Shown: positions 16,371 to 24,607, counted from the first letter of the stretch. The stretch: DNA of 34,380 bases from Methylocella tundrae (GCF_901905185.1 NZ_CABFMQ020000091.1:1-34380); one strand, 5' to 3'. Program-made: numbers and translations. The notes: generated from the letters alone by a model not told the origin.

Positions 16371-16437
16371 TGTCCGGCTTCAGATCGGAATAGGTGTCCG
16401 GCTTCCTATTGGAATAACCGTCCGGCTTCGTCGGAAA
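16371..16437. repeat. IS21 right-end repeats
   Basis: Three copies of (T/C)GTCCGGCTTC start at 16371, 16395 and 16419 with an exact 24-base period, the first two followed by TNGGAATA-type sequence. Multiple end repeats are a hallmark of IS21-family termini and define the right boundary of the istA/istB element. Confidence 0.75.
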
Positions 16438-16678
16438 TCGCAGCCGACAGGCGGCGCCGGCTGGAGGCGACCCGGGCCGCCAAGGCGGCGCTCGAAGCTG
16501 AAGCGGCGTTTTCAGCTCCGATTCGGCGATTTATGGGTAATTGCAAGCTGAAAACGCCGCTTACAAAACAACGTGCTATCAAGGCCCTGCGGATTGATCA
16601 CAGGAGACTAAGGAATGCGCCGCGAAAATGCCGCGGCGGTCGTGGACGCCGCCGCGAGGCGGACGGCGGCGCGCTGCT

Positions 16679-17140
16679 TCAAACGCCAGGGGCGCCTTTC
16701 ATGATCTCGTCGGCGGTCTTTTTCTGCGCTTTGCTCAGGATCGCGTAAAGCGGCTGCACCGCCGCCTCCATCGAACGCAAGGATTCCAGCCGCTCCGCTA
16801 AATTGCCCGCCATCATTTTCATCGATTCGGGCAGGCTGGCGGACATCAGCGAGCGGCTCTGCTCCTGCGCAGCTTTGCAGGCGCGCGCCTGTTTTTCCTT
16901 ATCCTCGCGGAACATCCCAGCGAAGACGTTCCATTGCGATTCTTGCACTTCTGTGATCTTGAGCTCCGCCTTGATGTAGGCGAGCTGACCGTCGATGTGT
17001 TCGTCCATGCGGCATGCCGCATCGCGATCCGCGTCGTTTTGAATCGGAGGCGCCGCGGCGCCGACGTCCTGCGCCCAAGCCGCGCTGGAAACCGCCAATA
17101 AAACCATGGCCGCCAGATTGAGTTTGTTCGGGTTCGTCAT
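16679..17140 (-). CDS. Periplasmic LTXXQ (Spy/CpxP-like) protein
   Basis: This 153-residue exported protein has a signal peptide (KLNLAAMVLLAVSSAAWA, cleavage after AWA) and a helical body with ELKITEVQESQWNVFAGMFRED, the LTXXQ-type motif, then LAERLESLRSMEAAVQPLYAILSKAQKKTADEIM. Proteins of this group are small periplasmic chaperone-like or metal/envelope-stress proteins; the exact role is unknown. ATG 17140 is chosen because it places the signal peptide at the N-terminus behind a GGTGAAAAAGG ribosome region. It follows the Gly/Tyr-rich gene on the same strand, 92 bases downstream. Confidence 0.8.
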   Translation of the reverse strand: MTNPNKLNLAAMVLLAVSSAAWAQDVGAAAPPIQNDADRDAACRMDEHIDGQLAYIKAELKITEVQESQWNVFAGMFREDKEKQARACKAAQEQSRSLMSASLPESMKMMAGNLAERLESLRSMEAAVQPLYAILSKAQKKTADEIMKGAPGV

Positions 17141-17232
17141 TCCTTTTTCACCTTTCATTTGCCGCGTCTCGCGCTGTTGATTGGTCCGGCTGACAAGAGA
17201 GATGCGTTGATGTCGAACAATTTTTCGCAGGC

Positions 17233-18042
17233 TCACCAAAGCGGCACGCCGTACGATGGATATGCGTAGGCCGGAGCGGCATACGCGTAACTGACCGCTG
17301 CGTAGGGGTAACTATAGAGAGGGGCGACATAACTATATGAAGGATACATATAAGCCGGATATGTATAGACCGAAGCCGGATAGGCATAGCTATAGAGAGG
17401 CGCGACATAGCTATAGGCGGGGAATGGATAGGCTGGATAGGCATAAGCCAGCGCGGGATAGCCATAATAGCCGCTGGCTAAACCAAGCCCGATGCCGCTC
17501 ATCAAGCCGAGCCCGAGACCGAGCCCGAGACCTGTTCCGAAGCCATAGCCGCCCCAACCCCAGCCGTTGCCCCAGCCACCTCCCCAGCCGTTGCCGTTGC
17601 CCCAGCCAGTGCCATAACCACCTCCCCAGCCACCACGGTTGACCATGTTGTAGCTGGTCACGTTGTTATTGATGTTGATTATACGGTTGTGGACGCTTCC
17701 AGCTCCACCATAGGCTCCTGCGCCGTGGAATCCGCCCATTGCGCCGTGGTAAGCCCCATGCATGCCGCCGTAACCGCCGCGGAACCCGCCCATATTGCCG
17801 GCGAAGCCCCCGGGGCGCATGCCCCCGTAGCCGCCGCGGAACCCGCCCATATTGCCGGCGAAGCCCCCTGGGCGCATGCCCCCGTAGCCGCCGCGGAACC
17901 CGCCGCCGCGGAAGCTACCGCCCCGGAAACCTCCGCCGCCATGGAAGCCGCCCCACCCGCCTGCGAGCGCCTCGGTCGGATAGTTTAAGCTCGCCGTCGT
18001 ACAGAGAAGCGCGGCGGAAAGCAGCGCGCAAAAGCGTTTCAT
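17233..18042 (-). CDS. Exported Gly- and Tyr/Pro-rich low-complexity protein
   Basis: This 269-residue protein has a signal peptide (FCALLSAALLCTTASLNYPTEALA). The first half is Gly-rich with Phe/Arg/Tyr/Met: the 19-residue unit FRGGYGGMRPGGFAGNMGG occurs twice and a third time in part, encoded by 57-bp direct repeats around 17777-17900. The middle has WGNGNGWGGGWGNGWGWGGYG, then a Leu-Gly segment that could be membrane-associated, and the last third is a Tyr/Ala/Pro repeat region (PAYPFPAYSYVAPLYSYAYP). No catalytic domain is visible. A surface or cell-wall structural role is only a guess. ATG 18042 has a GGAAGGAG ribosome site. Confidence 0.75.
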   Translation of the reverse strand: MKRFCALLSAALLCTTASLNYPTEALAGGWGGFHGGGGFRGGSFRGGGFRGGYGGMRPGGFAGNMGGFRGGYGGMRPGGFAGNMGGFRGGYGGMHGAYHGAMGGFHGAGAYGGAGSVHNRIININNNVTSYNMVNRGGWGGGYGTGWGNGNGWGGGWGNGWGWGGYGFGTGLGLGLGLGLMSGIGLGLASGYYGYPALAYAYPAYPFPAYSYVAPLYSYAYPASVYTYPAYMYPSYSYVAPLYSYPYAAVSYAYAAPAYAYPSYGVPLW

Positions 18043-18190
18043 CGACTTTTTTCTCCTTCCCACACACAGTTCACGCGAACGGACTGGGAGTCGGGCCGGT
18101 TCGTGCGGTTGCGCCAGAGCGATGGATAAGTTTAAACAAATGGACGTAAAATCTCATAGCTTTTGTCAGCGGGCCTACGCGGGCTCGCGG

Positions 18191-18555
18191 CCTTCAACCC
18201 CGTGCGTTTTGATCTGGTCCACGCGGCTCAACACGCTCGCTACGAACAGCGCCAAGGAGGCCGGGTTCCGGTCCCTTGGCACACACGGGCCGACCCACGA
18301 CCGTGCATAGACGCCTGATGCTCACCGTCCTTGGCGGGCATGGAGGAGTTCGAGCGCGAGTTAATCCGCGCCCAAACTGGCGGAAGGCGCCTTACCAAGG
18401 CACGGGCGTGGGAATGGAGCGCAAGCCGATGCTCATGCTCACGGCGCACCAGCAGCCCGCGGCCATCAAATGCCGTGGCAGAGGCGAACTGGTGCGGGAG
18501 ATTGCCCGCACCTACAATATCTCGCATTGCACAATTCCGAGGCTTAAGGGCTCAA
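18191..18555 (+). pseudogene. Serine resolvase/invertase C-terminal remnant
   Basis: Pieces of a serine recombinase appear in succession in three frames: LNTLATNSAKEAGFRSLGT (about 18220-18280), then HRRLMLTVLGG, then MEEFERELIRAQTGGRRLTKARA (from 18340), then GVGMERKPMLMLTAHQQPAAIK and REIARTYNISHCTIPRLKG (to about 18555). They correspond to the linker and helix-turn-helix end of Tn3-type resolvases. Several frameshifts and the missing catalytic N-terminus show it is dead. Confidence 0.7.
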
Positions 18556-18611
18556 GGTGAGCTCCACCGATCCTCCATTTTCAACATTCTCCGGGAAATC
18601 TCCCGGCGGCG

Positions 18612-18875
18612 CTAACCTTCATCATCATCATCATCATCCTCGTTCTCGTCCTCGTCGCCGCCACGCCAGCGCTGCCGGTAGCGCCAGTCTTCGTTATTGC
18701 CTCCCCAGTATTGAGCCTGTTCGATCCCTTCGCTTGGCGACAAAAGGGGAGGGGATTTCGGAATTACCAGCATCATCGCCTCGGCCGCTTTCGTCGTCAT
18801 GCCGATCGCCGCCACACCGGCAGCGAAGCCAAGGGTGGATAGAAAAAACGTGCGCCTGTCCATGATATATTCCAT
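18612..18875 (-). CDS. Small Tat-type exported acidic protein
   Basis: This 87-residue protein (from MEYIMDRRTFF) has a twin-arginine signal (DRRTFFLSTLGFAAGVAAIG) and a short mature part ending in a strongly acidic tail (RWRGGDEDENEDDDDDDEG), encoded by GAT/GAC/GAA repeats. The Tyr/Trp-rich segment YWGGNNEDWRYRQRWRGG precedes the tail. The acidic tail could bind metal ions, but the function is unknown. Starts at 18875, 18863 and further upstream are possible. Confidence 0.6.
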   Translation of the reverse strand: MEYIMDRRTFFLSTLGFAAGVAAIGMTTKAAEAMMLVIPKSPPLLSPSEGIEQAQYWGGNNEDWRYRQRWRGGDEDENEDDDDDDEG

Positions 18876-19072
18876 CGTTGCACCCCAGCCATCATTCATA
18901 ATGATACCGGCGTGATGAACCCACAATTAACGGTAGCTCGACGACACACTCACGTTCTCACGTTCGCGCGGCGACCAGATCGATGATTTGCCCGAAGAAC
19001 TGGGCAAGCCGGTCAAAGCCTCCGCCGCACTGCACACGATTTCAATAGGGGCCGCCAGTCGCCAGGAATGGT

Positions 19073-19603
19073 TCATCCGGGTGTTTCGATACAAGCCTTT
19101 TCTGCTTCGATCGCTGCGGGCGTCTTCTCGACGTGGCCTGCCGGACGGCCGCGCTCCACCGCGTCGGTGGAGCGGGCACGAAGATAAACGTAAATGTCGT
19201 CCAAATAGCACATGACGTTTTTGTTATCGCCAAACGCCGGCATTACGTTTTCCTGGCTGCTGGTGACATTCTGTCTGCCGCCGACGACAACTCCGACAAA
19301 TTCCGCATAATTCAGCGTCTTTACCGAATTTTTCAAAGCCGGCGCGTAACTTGAGCCTTCGCCGTCGGGGCCATGGCAAACGTGGCACTCGGAGTGATAG
19401 CGGCGGAACCCGGAATAGGTGAACCAATCGACGTTTTTGTCCGGCTCGATCTTGTAGGTCGGATCTCCCTTCGCGTCGAACCATTTGCCGAGGTCATTCT
19501 GTTTGACCGCCGTCGGATCCCCGGGCGCTTCGGCCATAGCGAAGCCTGCAGAGGAAGCAAGTACAGCGAAGACAAAGAGCCCGGACGCAGAGCTGAATTT
19601 CAT
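19073..19603 (-). CDS. XoxG-like c-type cytochrome, methanol-oxidation related
   Basis: This 176-residue periplasmic cytochrome c has a signal peptide (SGLFVFAVLASSAGFAMA), one heme-binding CHVCH motif in YHSECHVCHGPDGEGSSYAPAL and a likely axial Met in NVMPAFGDNKNVMCYLDDIYVYLRARS. Two extra Cys (NVMCYL and EKACIETPG) match the four-cysteine 'methanol metabolism-related' cytochrome group that includes XoxG, the electron acceptor of lanthanide methanol dehydrogenase. No xoxF is present in the window. It diverges from mmoX, separated by 731 bases, and may carry electrons from the methanol formed by sMMO. ATG 19603 is chosen for the signal peptide. Confidence 0.8.
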   Translation of the reverse strand: MKFSSASGLFVFAVLASSAGFAMAEAPGDPTAVKQNDLGKWFDAKGDPTYKIEPDKNVDWFTYSGFRRYHSECHVCHGPDGEGSSYAPALKNSVKTLNYAEFVGVVVGGRQNVTSSQENVMPAFGDNKNVMCYLDDIYVYLRARSTDAVERGRPAGHVEKTPAAIEAEKACIETPG

Positions 19604-20204
19604 GAAACAATCCTTGATTAGACTACGCCGGCACCGGACGGGACGCGGTTGAATAAGGCGTTGAGACGATTGATAAAAGCGATTCTTTGTCGCCAAATGA
19701 AGGAGCGCCTTGATGCAGAATGGGTTCTCGAACGCCTTATCCGCAGCGGCATCCAAGCATATCGCGCCGACGGCGCCAAGGCGCTCCAGTGAAAACCAGA
19801 GAACAGTCGGGTGGGGCGATTTCGGTCGTCCGGGAAATGCTCGATCGCTCGGTTTGGCGAATGTGAAACCAACTTCAGGATATTGAGCGCGAAACCGGCG
19901 AGCGAGAAGTCGTTGCCGGGCGCATTGTCGAGACGATTTGTGTAGCCGTCCTCTTCGAGCGTGACGTCCTTACCCCGGTGCGTGATCTCGACGCTCCACT
20001 GATCGAATAGGCGCCGCGAAAACAAACGCTTTGAGAAGCCGGAGCTGCGCTGATCGCTTTTTGCACAGTGTCAATAAATTCGACGCTCGGCTGGATTACA
20101 ATGATCCATGTAACTTAAATTACGCCAGGAATGTGTGATCTCTGTGTTTATGCAAGTCTTTGATATCACGCAACCTTCAAATCAATTTCTTGACGGGGAG
20201 AGCG
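19604..20204. other. Upstream region of mmoX: regulatory DNA plus possible gene remnant
   Basis: No functional gene is called here. A minus-strand reading (within 19618-20025) is protein-like at its start (EITHRGKDVTLEEDGYTNRL, then NDFSLAGFALNILKLVSH, then SPNRAIEHFPDDRN) and may be a decayed gene or transposase remnant. A short plus-strand reading (19697-19792) encodes an amphipathic helix-like peptide. The right-hand 180 bases are AT-rich and hold candidate activator sites for the sMMO promoter. Confidence 0.35.
20096..20113. promoter_or_regulatory. Candidate MmoR activator-binding dyad
   Basis: TTACA (20096-20100) and TGTAA (20109-20113) form an 18-base imperfect dyad about 92 bases upstream of the sigma-54 -24 box, a normal distance for an enhancer-binding protein site. 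MmoR as the ligand is inferred from position alone. Confidence 0.3.
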
Positions 20205-20220
20205 TGGCGCCCTACTTGCG
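20205..20220 (+). promoter_or_regulatory. Sigma-54 promoter of the sMMO operon
   Basis: TGGCGC (20205-20210), five bases, TTGC (20216-20219) match the -24/-12 consensus TGGCAC-N5-TTGC with the invariant GG and GC exactly 12 bases apart. The predicted start is near 20231, giving a leader of about 105 bases before mmoX. It fits the known sigma-54 control of mmoX in Methylosinus and the presence of the sigma-54 activator MmoR in this cluster. Confidence 0.8.
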
Positions 20221-20334
20221 AAAGGATCCCGCCACATCGAGCCGACTGAGGAGCTCGATCGATAAGGCGCCGCAGCTTAAGGTCGCTGGCTGAAGCTCAG
20301 TCCGCGTTCAATGTGAGCACCAAGGAGGAGACAT

Positions 20335-21915
20335 ATGGCATTAAGCACCGCGACGAAAGCAGCGTCGGACGCACTCGGAGCCAACCGGGCGCCGACAAGT
20401 GTAAGTCCCCAGGAAGTGCATAGGTGGCTGCAGAGCTTCAACTGGGATTTCGCTCAAAACCGGACGAAATATCCCACCAAATATCATATGGCGAACGACA
20501 CAAAGGAGCAGTTCAAGCTCATCGCCAAAGAATATGCGCGAATGGAGTCGGTCAAGGACGAGCGTCAGTTCGGCACCTTGCTCGACGGCCTGACGCGCCT
20601 CGAAGCCGGCAGCCGGGTGCATCCGCGCTGGGGTGAGACGATGAAAGTCGCGTCGAATTTCCTCGAAGTTGGCGAATACAACGCTATAGCGGCGTCCGCG
20701 ATGTTGTGGGATTCGGCAAGCGCGGCCGAGCAAAAGAATGGTTACCTCGCACAGGTCCTTGATGAGATCCGTCATACCCATCAATGCGGGTTCGTGAACT
20801 ATTATTTCTCCAAACACTACCATGACCCCGCAGGCCATAATGACGCGCGCCGCACCCGCGCAATCGGACCGCTTTGGAAGGGAATGAAGCGGGTCTTCGC
20901 TGACGGCTTCATCTCCGGCGATGCGGTCGAATGTTCGGTCAATCTCCAACTGGTCGGGGAAGCTTGCTTCACTAACCCGTTGATCGTCGCCATCACTGAG
21001 TGGGCGTCAGCGAACGGCGATGAAATCACGCCAACCGTATTTCTGTCGATCGAAACCGACGAACTTCGTCATATGGCGAATGGCTACCAGACAGTCGTTT
21101 CGATCGCCAACGATCCGGCCGCGCAGAAATATCTGAACACCGATCTCAACAATGCATTCTGGACCCAGCAGAAGTACTTCACGCCCGTGCTGGGCATGCT
21201 CTTCGAATATGGGTCGAAGTTCAAGGTCGAGCCCTGGGTCAAGACCTGGAATCGCTGGGTCTATGAGGACTGGGGCGGCATCTGGATCGGCCGTCTCGCA
21301 AAGTACGGCGTCAACTCACCGCCGAGCCTGCGCGACGCCAAAAAGGACGCCTATTGGGCGCATCACGATCTCTTCCTTTTGGCCTACGCCTTGTGGCCGA
21401 CCGGCTTCTTCCGGCTCTCGCTGCCGGATGAAGAAGACATGGAATGGTTCGAGGCGAACTATCCTGGCTGGGACGCTCACTACGGCAAGATTTTGCGTGA
21501 GTGGAAGGCGCTCGGCTGCGAGGATCCCAAGAGCGGATTCGTTCCGATCCAATGGCTCATTCAAAACGGCCACCAGGTCTATGTCGATCGCGTGTCGCAA
21601 GTGCCGTTCTGCCCAACCCTCGCAAAGTGTTCGGGATCGCTCAGGGTGCACGAGTTCAACGGTCAGAAGCACTCCTTCAGCGATGATTGGGGCGAGCGCA
21701 TGTGGTTGGCGGAGCCCGAGCGCTATGAATGCCAGAGCGTCTTCGAACAATACAGCGGCCGCGAGCTATCGGATGTGGTCCTTGAAGGACACGGCGTTCG
21801 CGCCGACGGCAAGACGTTGATTGGTCAGCCTCACGTTCGTGGCGACAATTTGTGGACCGTCGAGGATCTGAAGCGCGCCAATTGCGTGTTCGCCGATCCC
21901 CTCGCTGGGCTCTAA
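20335..21915 (+). CDS. mmoX: Soluble methane monooxygenase hydroxylase alpha subunit MmoX
   Basis: This 526-residue catalytic subunit holds the di-iron centre that hydroxylates methane to methanol in the cytoplasm. It aligns end to end with alphaproteobacterial MmoX. The iron ligands are present: Glu114 in FLEVGEYNAIAAS, Glu144 and His147 in VLDEIRHTHQCGF, Glu209 in VGEACFTNPL, and Glu243 and His246 in ETDELRHMANGYQ. The active-site Cys151 (HTHQC) and gate Thr213 are also retained, separating it from related alkene or toluene monooxygenases. The ATG follows AAGGAGGAG. It is the first gene of mmoXYBZDC, behind a sigma-54 promoter, and a strong hairpin follows its stop. Confidence 0.99.
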   Translation: MALSTATKAASDALGANRAPTSVSPQEVHRWLQSFNWDFAQNRTKYPTKYHMANDTKEQFKLIAKEYARMESVKDERQFGTLLDGLTRLEAGSRVHPRWGETMKVASNFLEVGEYNAIAASAMLWDSASAAEQKNGYLAQVLDEIRHTHQCGFVNYYFSKHYHDPAGHNDARRTRAIGPLWKGMKRVFADGFISGDAVECSVNLQLVGEACFTNPLIVAITEWASANGDEITPTVFLSIETDELRHMANGYQTVVSIANDPAAQKYLNTDLNNAFWTQQKYFTPVLGMLFEYGSKFKVEPWVKTWNRWVYEDWGGIWIGRLAKYGVNSPPSLRDAKKDAYWAHHDLFLLAYALWPTGFFRLSLPDEEDMEWFEANYPGWDAHYGKILREWKALGCEDPKSGFVPIQWLIQNGHQVYVDRVSQVPFCPTLAKCSGSLRVHEFNGQKHSFSDDWGERMWLAEPERYECQSVFEQYSGRELSDVVLEGHGVRADGKTLIGQPHVRGDNLWTVEDLKRANCVFADPLAGL

Positions 21916-21923
21916 CAAAATTC

Positions 21924-21995
21924 TCGTCGGATCGGCCGCCAGCCGATCCGACGATTTCAGCCAATGTCCAAGAACATGGCCGCTCTCAGGCCATG
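21924..21995 (+). promoter_or_regulatory. Tandem stem-loops between mmoX and mmoY
   Basis: TCGTCGGATCGG (21924-21935) / CCGATCCGACGA (21943-21954) is a perfect 12-bp stem with a 7-base loop, 9 bases after the mmoX stop. A second stem CATGGCC (21975-21981) / GGCCATG (21989-21995) follows. Only ATTTC, not a T-run, follows the first, so partial attenuation or mRNA processing/stabilisation is more likely than full termination. Confidence 0.65.
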
Positions 21996-22022
21996 GAACA
22001 ACACCAATGGAGGAAACCATCG

Positions 22023-23198
22023 ATGGCTATCGCCTCGACGATCAAGCGCGGGCTAACGGATCCTGGTAAGGCCGCACAAATTCTAGCAGCAATTCCGGAT
22101 CACGAACTCGATTCGCAGCGCCGGATGAATTATTTCGTGACGCCGCGCTGGAAGCGGCTCAGCGAATACGAGATCTTGACGCTTTACACACAACCGAATC
22201 CGGACTGGATCGCCGGCGGCCTCGATTGGGGCGATTGGACGCAAAAATTTCATGGCGGCCGGCCTTCTTGGGGCAACGAAAGCACCGAGCTTCGGACGAC
22301 CGATTGGTATCGCCACCGCGATCCCGCTCGGCGCTGGCATGCGCCTTATGTCAAAGACAAGTCCGAAGAATGGCGCTACACGACGCGTTTCCTCGAGGGC
22401 TATTCGGCCGAAGGCGCCGTGCGTTCCATCGATCCGAAATGGCGTGACGGAATCCTGGATCAATATTGGGGCGCCTTGCTGTTCAGCGAATATGGGATGT
22501 TCAACGCGCATTCGTCTGTGTCACGAGATACGCTTTCCGACACGATCCGTTCCACAGCGACTTTCGCCGCTCTCGACAAGGTCGATAGCGCGCAGATGAT
22601 TCAGCTGGAGCGCAACTTCCTGTCGAAGATCGTTCCTGGATTCCCGGAATCGACCGAAGGCCCGAAGAAAATCTGGCTCACCGATCCGATCTATCGGGGC
22701 GCCCGCGAGACGGTTGAGGAGTTCTGGCAGGGCATCCAGGACTTCAACGAGATTCTCTGGGCCGTGCATGGCGTCTACGATCCGCTATTCGGTCAGTTCG
22801 CGAGGCGCGAATTCTTCGGTCGGCTCGCAGCTCATTATGGCGACGGCCTCACGCCGTTCTTCCTCAATCAGACGCAGACCTATTTCCAGACAACCAAAGC
22901 CGCGATGAGCGATCTATTCTTCTACTCCCTAGGAGACGATCCCGAATTCGGCGACCACAACAGGACATGGTACCGCGCATGGACCAACAAGTGGCTGCAG
23001 AAAACCGCCGAAGCTCTACATGACTTCCTCGGAATTTATGCGAAGGTCGACAAAGTCACAGGCGTTAGCGACGCACCCGCCATCAAAGCGGCGGTCGCGC
23101 GGGTCGTCAATGATTGGGTGGAGGATTACGCGAAGAAAATCGACTTTAAGGTCGACGCCGATAAGCTCATCGCCAGCATCACTCGCGACGTTAAGTGA
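22023..23198 (+). CDS. mmoY: Soluble methane monooxygenase hydroxylase beta subunit MmoY
   Basis: This 391-residue beta subunit of the (alpha-beta-gamma)2 hydroxylase is homologous to MmoX but lacks iron ligands and serves as a structural partner forming the canyon where MmoB and MmoC dock. Recognisable family sequence includes MNYFVTPRWKRLSEYEILTLY, NPDWIAGGLDWGDWTQKFHGGRPSWGNEST and QYWGALLFSEYGMFNAHSS. ATG 22023 (MAIASTIKRGL) is preferred over longer in-frame openings because GGAGG precedes it at the right distance and the length fits the family (about 390-395). Confidence 0.98.
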   Translation: MAIASTIKRGLTDPGKAAQILAAIPDHELDSQRRMNYFVTPRWKRLSEYEILTLYTQPNPDWIAGGLDWGDWTQKFHGGRPSWGNESTELRTTDWYRHRDPARRWHAPYVKDKSEEWRYTTRFLEGYSAEGAVRSIDPKWRDGILDQYWGALLFSEYGMFNAHSSVSRDTLSDTIRSTATFAALDKVDSAQMIQLERNFLSKIVPGFPESTEGPKKIWLTDPIYRGARETVEEFWQGIQDFNEILWAVHGVYDPLFGQFARREFFGRLAAHYGDGLTPFFLNQTQTYFQTTKAAMSDLFFYSLGDDPEFGDHNRTWYRAWTNKWLQKTAEALHDFLGIYAKVDKVTGVSDAPAIKAAVARVVNDWVEDYAKKIDFKVDADKLIASITRDVK

Positions 23199-23211
23199 AG
23201 GGGGGAATAAA

Positions 23212-23625
23212 GTGACAGCAAAGAACGCATATAATGCCGGCATTATGAAGAAATCCGGCGAGGCTTTTGCGGCGGAATTCTTCGCCGAGGAAAACCAGGT
23301 CGTGCACGAATCCAACACGGTCGTTCTCGTGCTCATGAAAAGCGACGAGATCGATGCGATCGTGGAAGACATCATTCTCGGCGAAGAGACTAAGCGCAAT
23401 CCGACCTTGGTCGTTGAAGACCGTGGCGGCTTCTGGTGGATCAAGGCCGACGGCAAGATCCAGATCGACACGGAGAAGGCCAGCGAACTGCTCGGCAAGA
23501 CGTACAGCATCTACGATTTTCTCGTGAACGTGTCGTCGACCATCGGGCGCGCCTACACACTTGGAAACACCTTCACGATCACATCCGAATTGATGGGTCT
23601 TGATCGCAAGCTCACCGACGTTTGA
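23212..23625 (+). CDS. mmoB: Soluble methane monooxygenase regulatory (coupling) protein MmoB
   Basis: This 137-residue effector binds the hydroxylase, speeds O2 activation and tunes substrate access. Conserved segments are [59 protein letters not shown] and [29 protein letters not shown]. It begins with GTG (23212) after the GGGGGG ribosome region, giving the length usual for MmoB; an ATG start would truncate the conserved N-terminal tail needed for activity. It lies 13 bases after mmoY. Confidence 0.97.
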   Translation: MTAKNAYNAGIMKKSGEAFAAEFFAEENQVVHESNTVVLVLMKSDEIDAIVEDIILGEETKRNPTLVVEDRGGFWWIKADGKIQIDTEKASELLGKTYSIYDFLVNVSSTIGRAYTLGNTFTITSELMGLDRKLTDV

Positions 23626-23650
23626 CCGATGGAAAGGGAGGAAACAAAAA

Positions 23651-24163
23651 ATGCCAAACTACAAAATTCATGAAAACCCTGTGCGGTCGGAGTGGCTGGA
23701 AAAAATCGCAACGCTCAACTCCGTGAAGGACGCCACGGCGTTCATTCAGGATTTCCGGACCAAAAATACAGGACCGTTTCGCACGAGCTACGCGCTCAAC
23801 GTCGATTACCTCTTCATCGAGGCGAAAATCGAGGAGCGGCTTGCCGTTCTGAAGGCCTCGACTCTGTCTGCGGCGGACCTCGTCGCGAAGGCGACGACTG
23901 GCGAGGAGGCTCAGGCTGTCGCCGACGCCTGGATTGCGAAAATCGATGCGGAGAAGGACAAGTTCGCCGCCGAAAAGATCCTGATCACCTTCCGCCAGCT
24001 CTACAAGCCGCCCGTGCTGCCGGTGAATGTGTTTTTCAAGGTCGACGCTTACCTTGGCAGCCGCCTGATGGAATTACGCAATACCGACTATTACGCCGAC
24101 TCCCTCGAGGAGTTGCGTAAAAAGCGCGGCGTAAAGGTGCTGAGCCTCGGCGACGCGGCGTGA
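23651..24163 (+). CDS. mmoZ: Soluble methane monooxygenase hydroxylase gamma subunit MmoZ
   Basis: This 170-residue gamma subunit of the hydroxylase is mainly helical and sits on the outside of the alpha-beta dimer. Family-typical sequence includes [52 protein letters not shown] and LVNVFF-like [29 protein letters not shown] 23651 follows AGGGAGGAAAC and is 25 bases past mmoB. The protein is complete and normal in length. Confidence 0.97.
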   Translation: MPNYKIHENPVRSEWLEKIATLNSVKDATAFIQDFRTKNTGPFRTSYALNVDYLFIEAKIEERLAVLKASTLSAADLVAKATTGEEAQAVADAWIAKIDAEKDKFAAEKILITFRQLYKPPVLPVNVFFKVDAYLGSRLMELRNTDYYADSLEELRKKRGVKVLSLGDAA

Positions 24164-24178
24164 CAATGTCATGAGTTT

Positions 24179-24212
24179 CCGGGCGTCGACAACTTGTCTC
24201 GTCGTCGCCCGG
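24179..24212 (+). promoter_or_regulatory. Stem-loop between mmoZ and mmoD
   Basis: CCGGGCGTCGAC (24179-24190) pairs with GTCGTCGCCCGG (24201-24212) around a 10-base loop, with one T-T mismatch. No T-tract follows, so an mRNA processing or stability element that sets lower expression of the downstream genes is more likely than a terminator. Confidence 0.55.
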
Positions 24213-24237
24213 ACTAGATCGAGGAGCGCGTTTCGTG

Positions 24238-24537
24238 ATGGCTGCGATATTGGACTTTGATCATAAAGAAGAAGATGCGTTGAACCCATCGTTGGTTGAT
24301 CGGGTCCCGTTCGCAGGACTAGGAACACGCATTGAGATCTTCAAGGAAGGCCGATATCGGGCGTTTGTCCAGGATCTCGAATGCGTGTGGCGGTGGGAGA
24401 TCCACAGGGACGATGAATTCGTCCAAGAGGGATGTTCTCTCAGCGAGTCTTCTTCTCGGGAAGCGGTCGGCCACGTCATTTCGTTTTATCAGCGTCGCGA
24501 TCTCGGTCAGGCCGCTAAGGAAGGCGCGCAGAATTAA
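24238..24537 (+). CDS. mmoD: sMMO regulatory/assembly protein MmoD
   Basis: This 99-residue small protein, long called orfY, is linked in Methylosinus to the copper switch between soluble and particulate methane monooxygenases and can inhibit the hydroxylase. Typical features are VPFAGLGTRIEIFKEGRYRAFVQDLECVWRWEI and REAVGHVISFYQRRD. The ATG at 24238 directly follows an in-frame GTG at 24235, and either could be used with the GAGGAG at 24221. It stands in the conserved position between mmoZ and mmoC. Confidence 0.9.
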   Translation: MAAILDFDHKEEDALNPSLVDRVPFAGLGTRIEIFKEGRYRAFVQDLECVWRWEIHRDDEFVQEGCSLSESSSREAVGHVISFYQRRDLGQAAKEGAQN

Positions 24538-24573
24538 GCTGCGCGAAAGGGAAACGAGCGCTCCGGATCGCGT

Positions 24574-24607
24574 AGGTTTAGCACTGTTAGACTGAGCATC
24601 TAAACCT
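24574..24607 (+). promoter_or_regulatory. Stem-loop in the mmoD-mmoC spacer
   Basis: AGGTTTAG (24574-24581) and CTAAACCT (24600-24607) form a perfect 8-bp stem with an 18-base loop, within a 217-base gap before mmoC that holds no gene. A further 10-base palindrome, GGTCCGGACC, lies near 24660. Their role is unknown; mRNA folding or a regulator site are options. Confidence 0.35.

Noticed and set aside
16438..16678. Coding-like Arg/Ala sequence after the IS21 end (EIAADRRRRLEATRAAKAAL)
   Set aside because: It may be an internal scrap of an IS1182-type transposase, but it is too short and lacks a start, so no feature was called.
18612..18660. CAT/TCA triplet run resembling a microsatellite
   Set aside because: It is explained as codons for the acidic tail of the small Tat-type protein.
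19618..20025. 135-codon minus-strand reading upstream of mmoX
   Set aside because: The first half is protein-like, but the second half is not and it runs opposite to a competing plus-strand reading; without a match it is kept only as a possible remnant.
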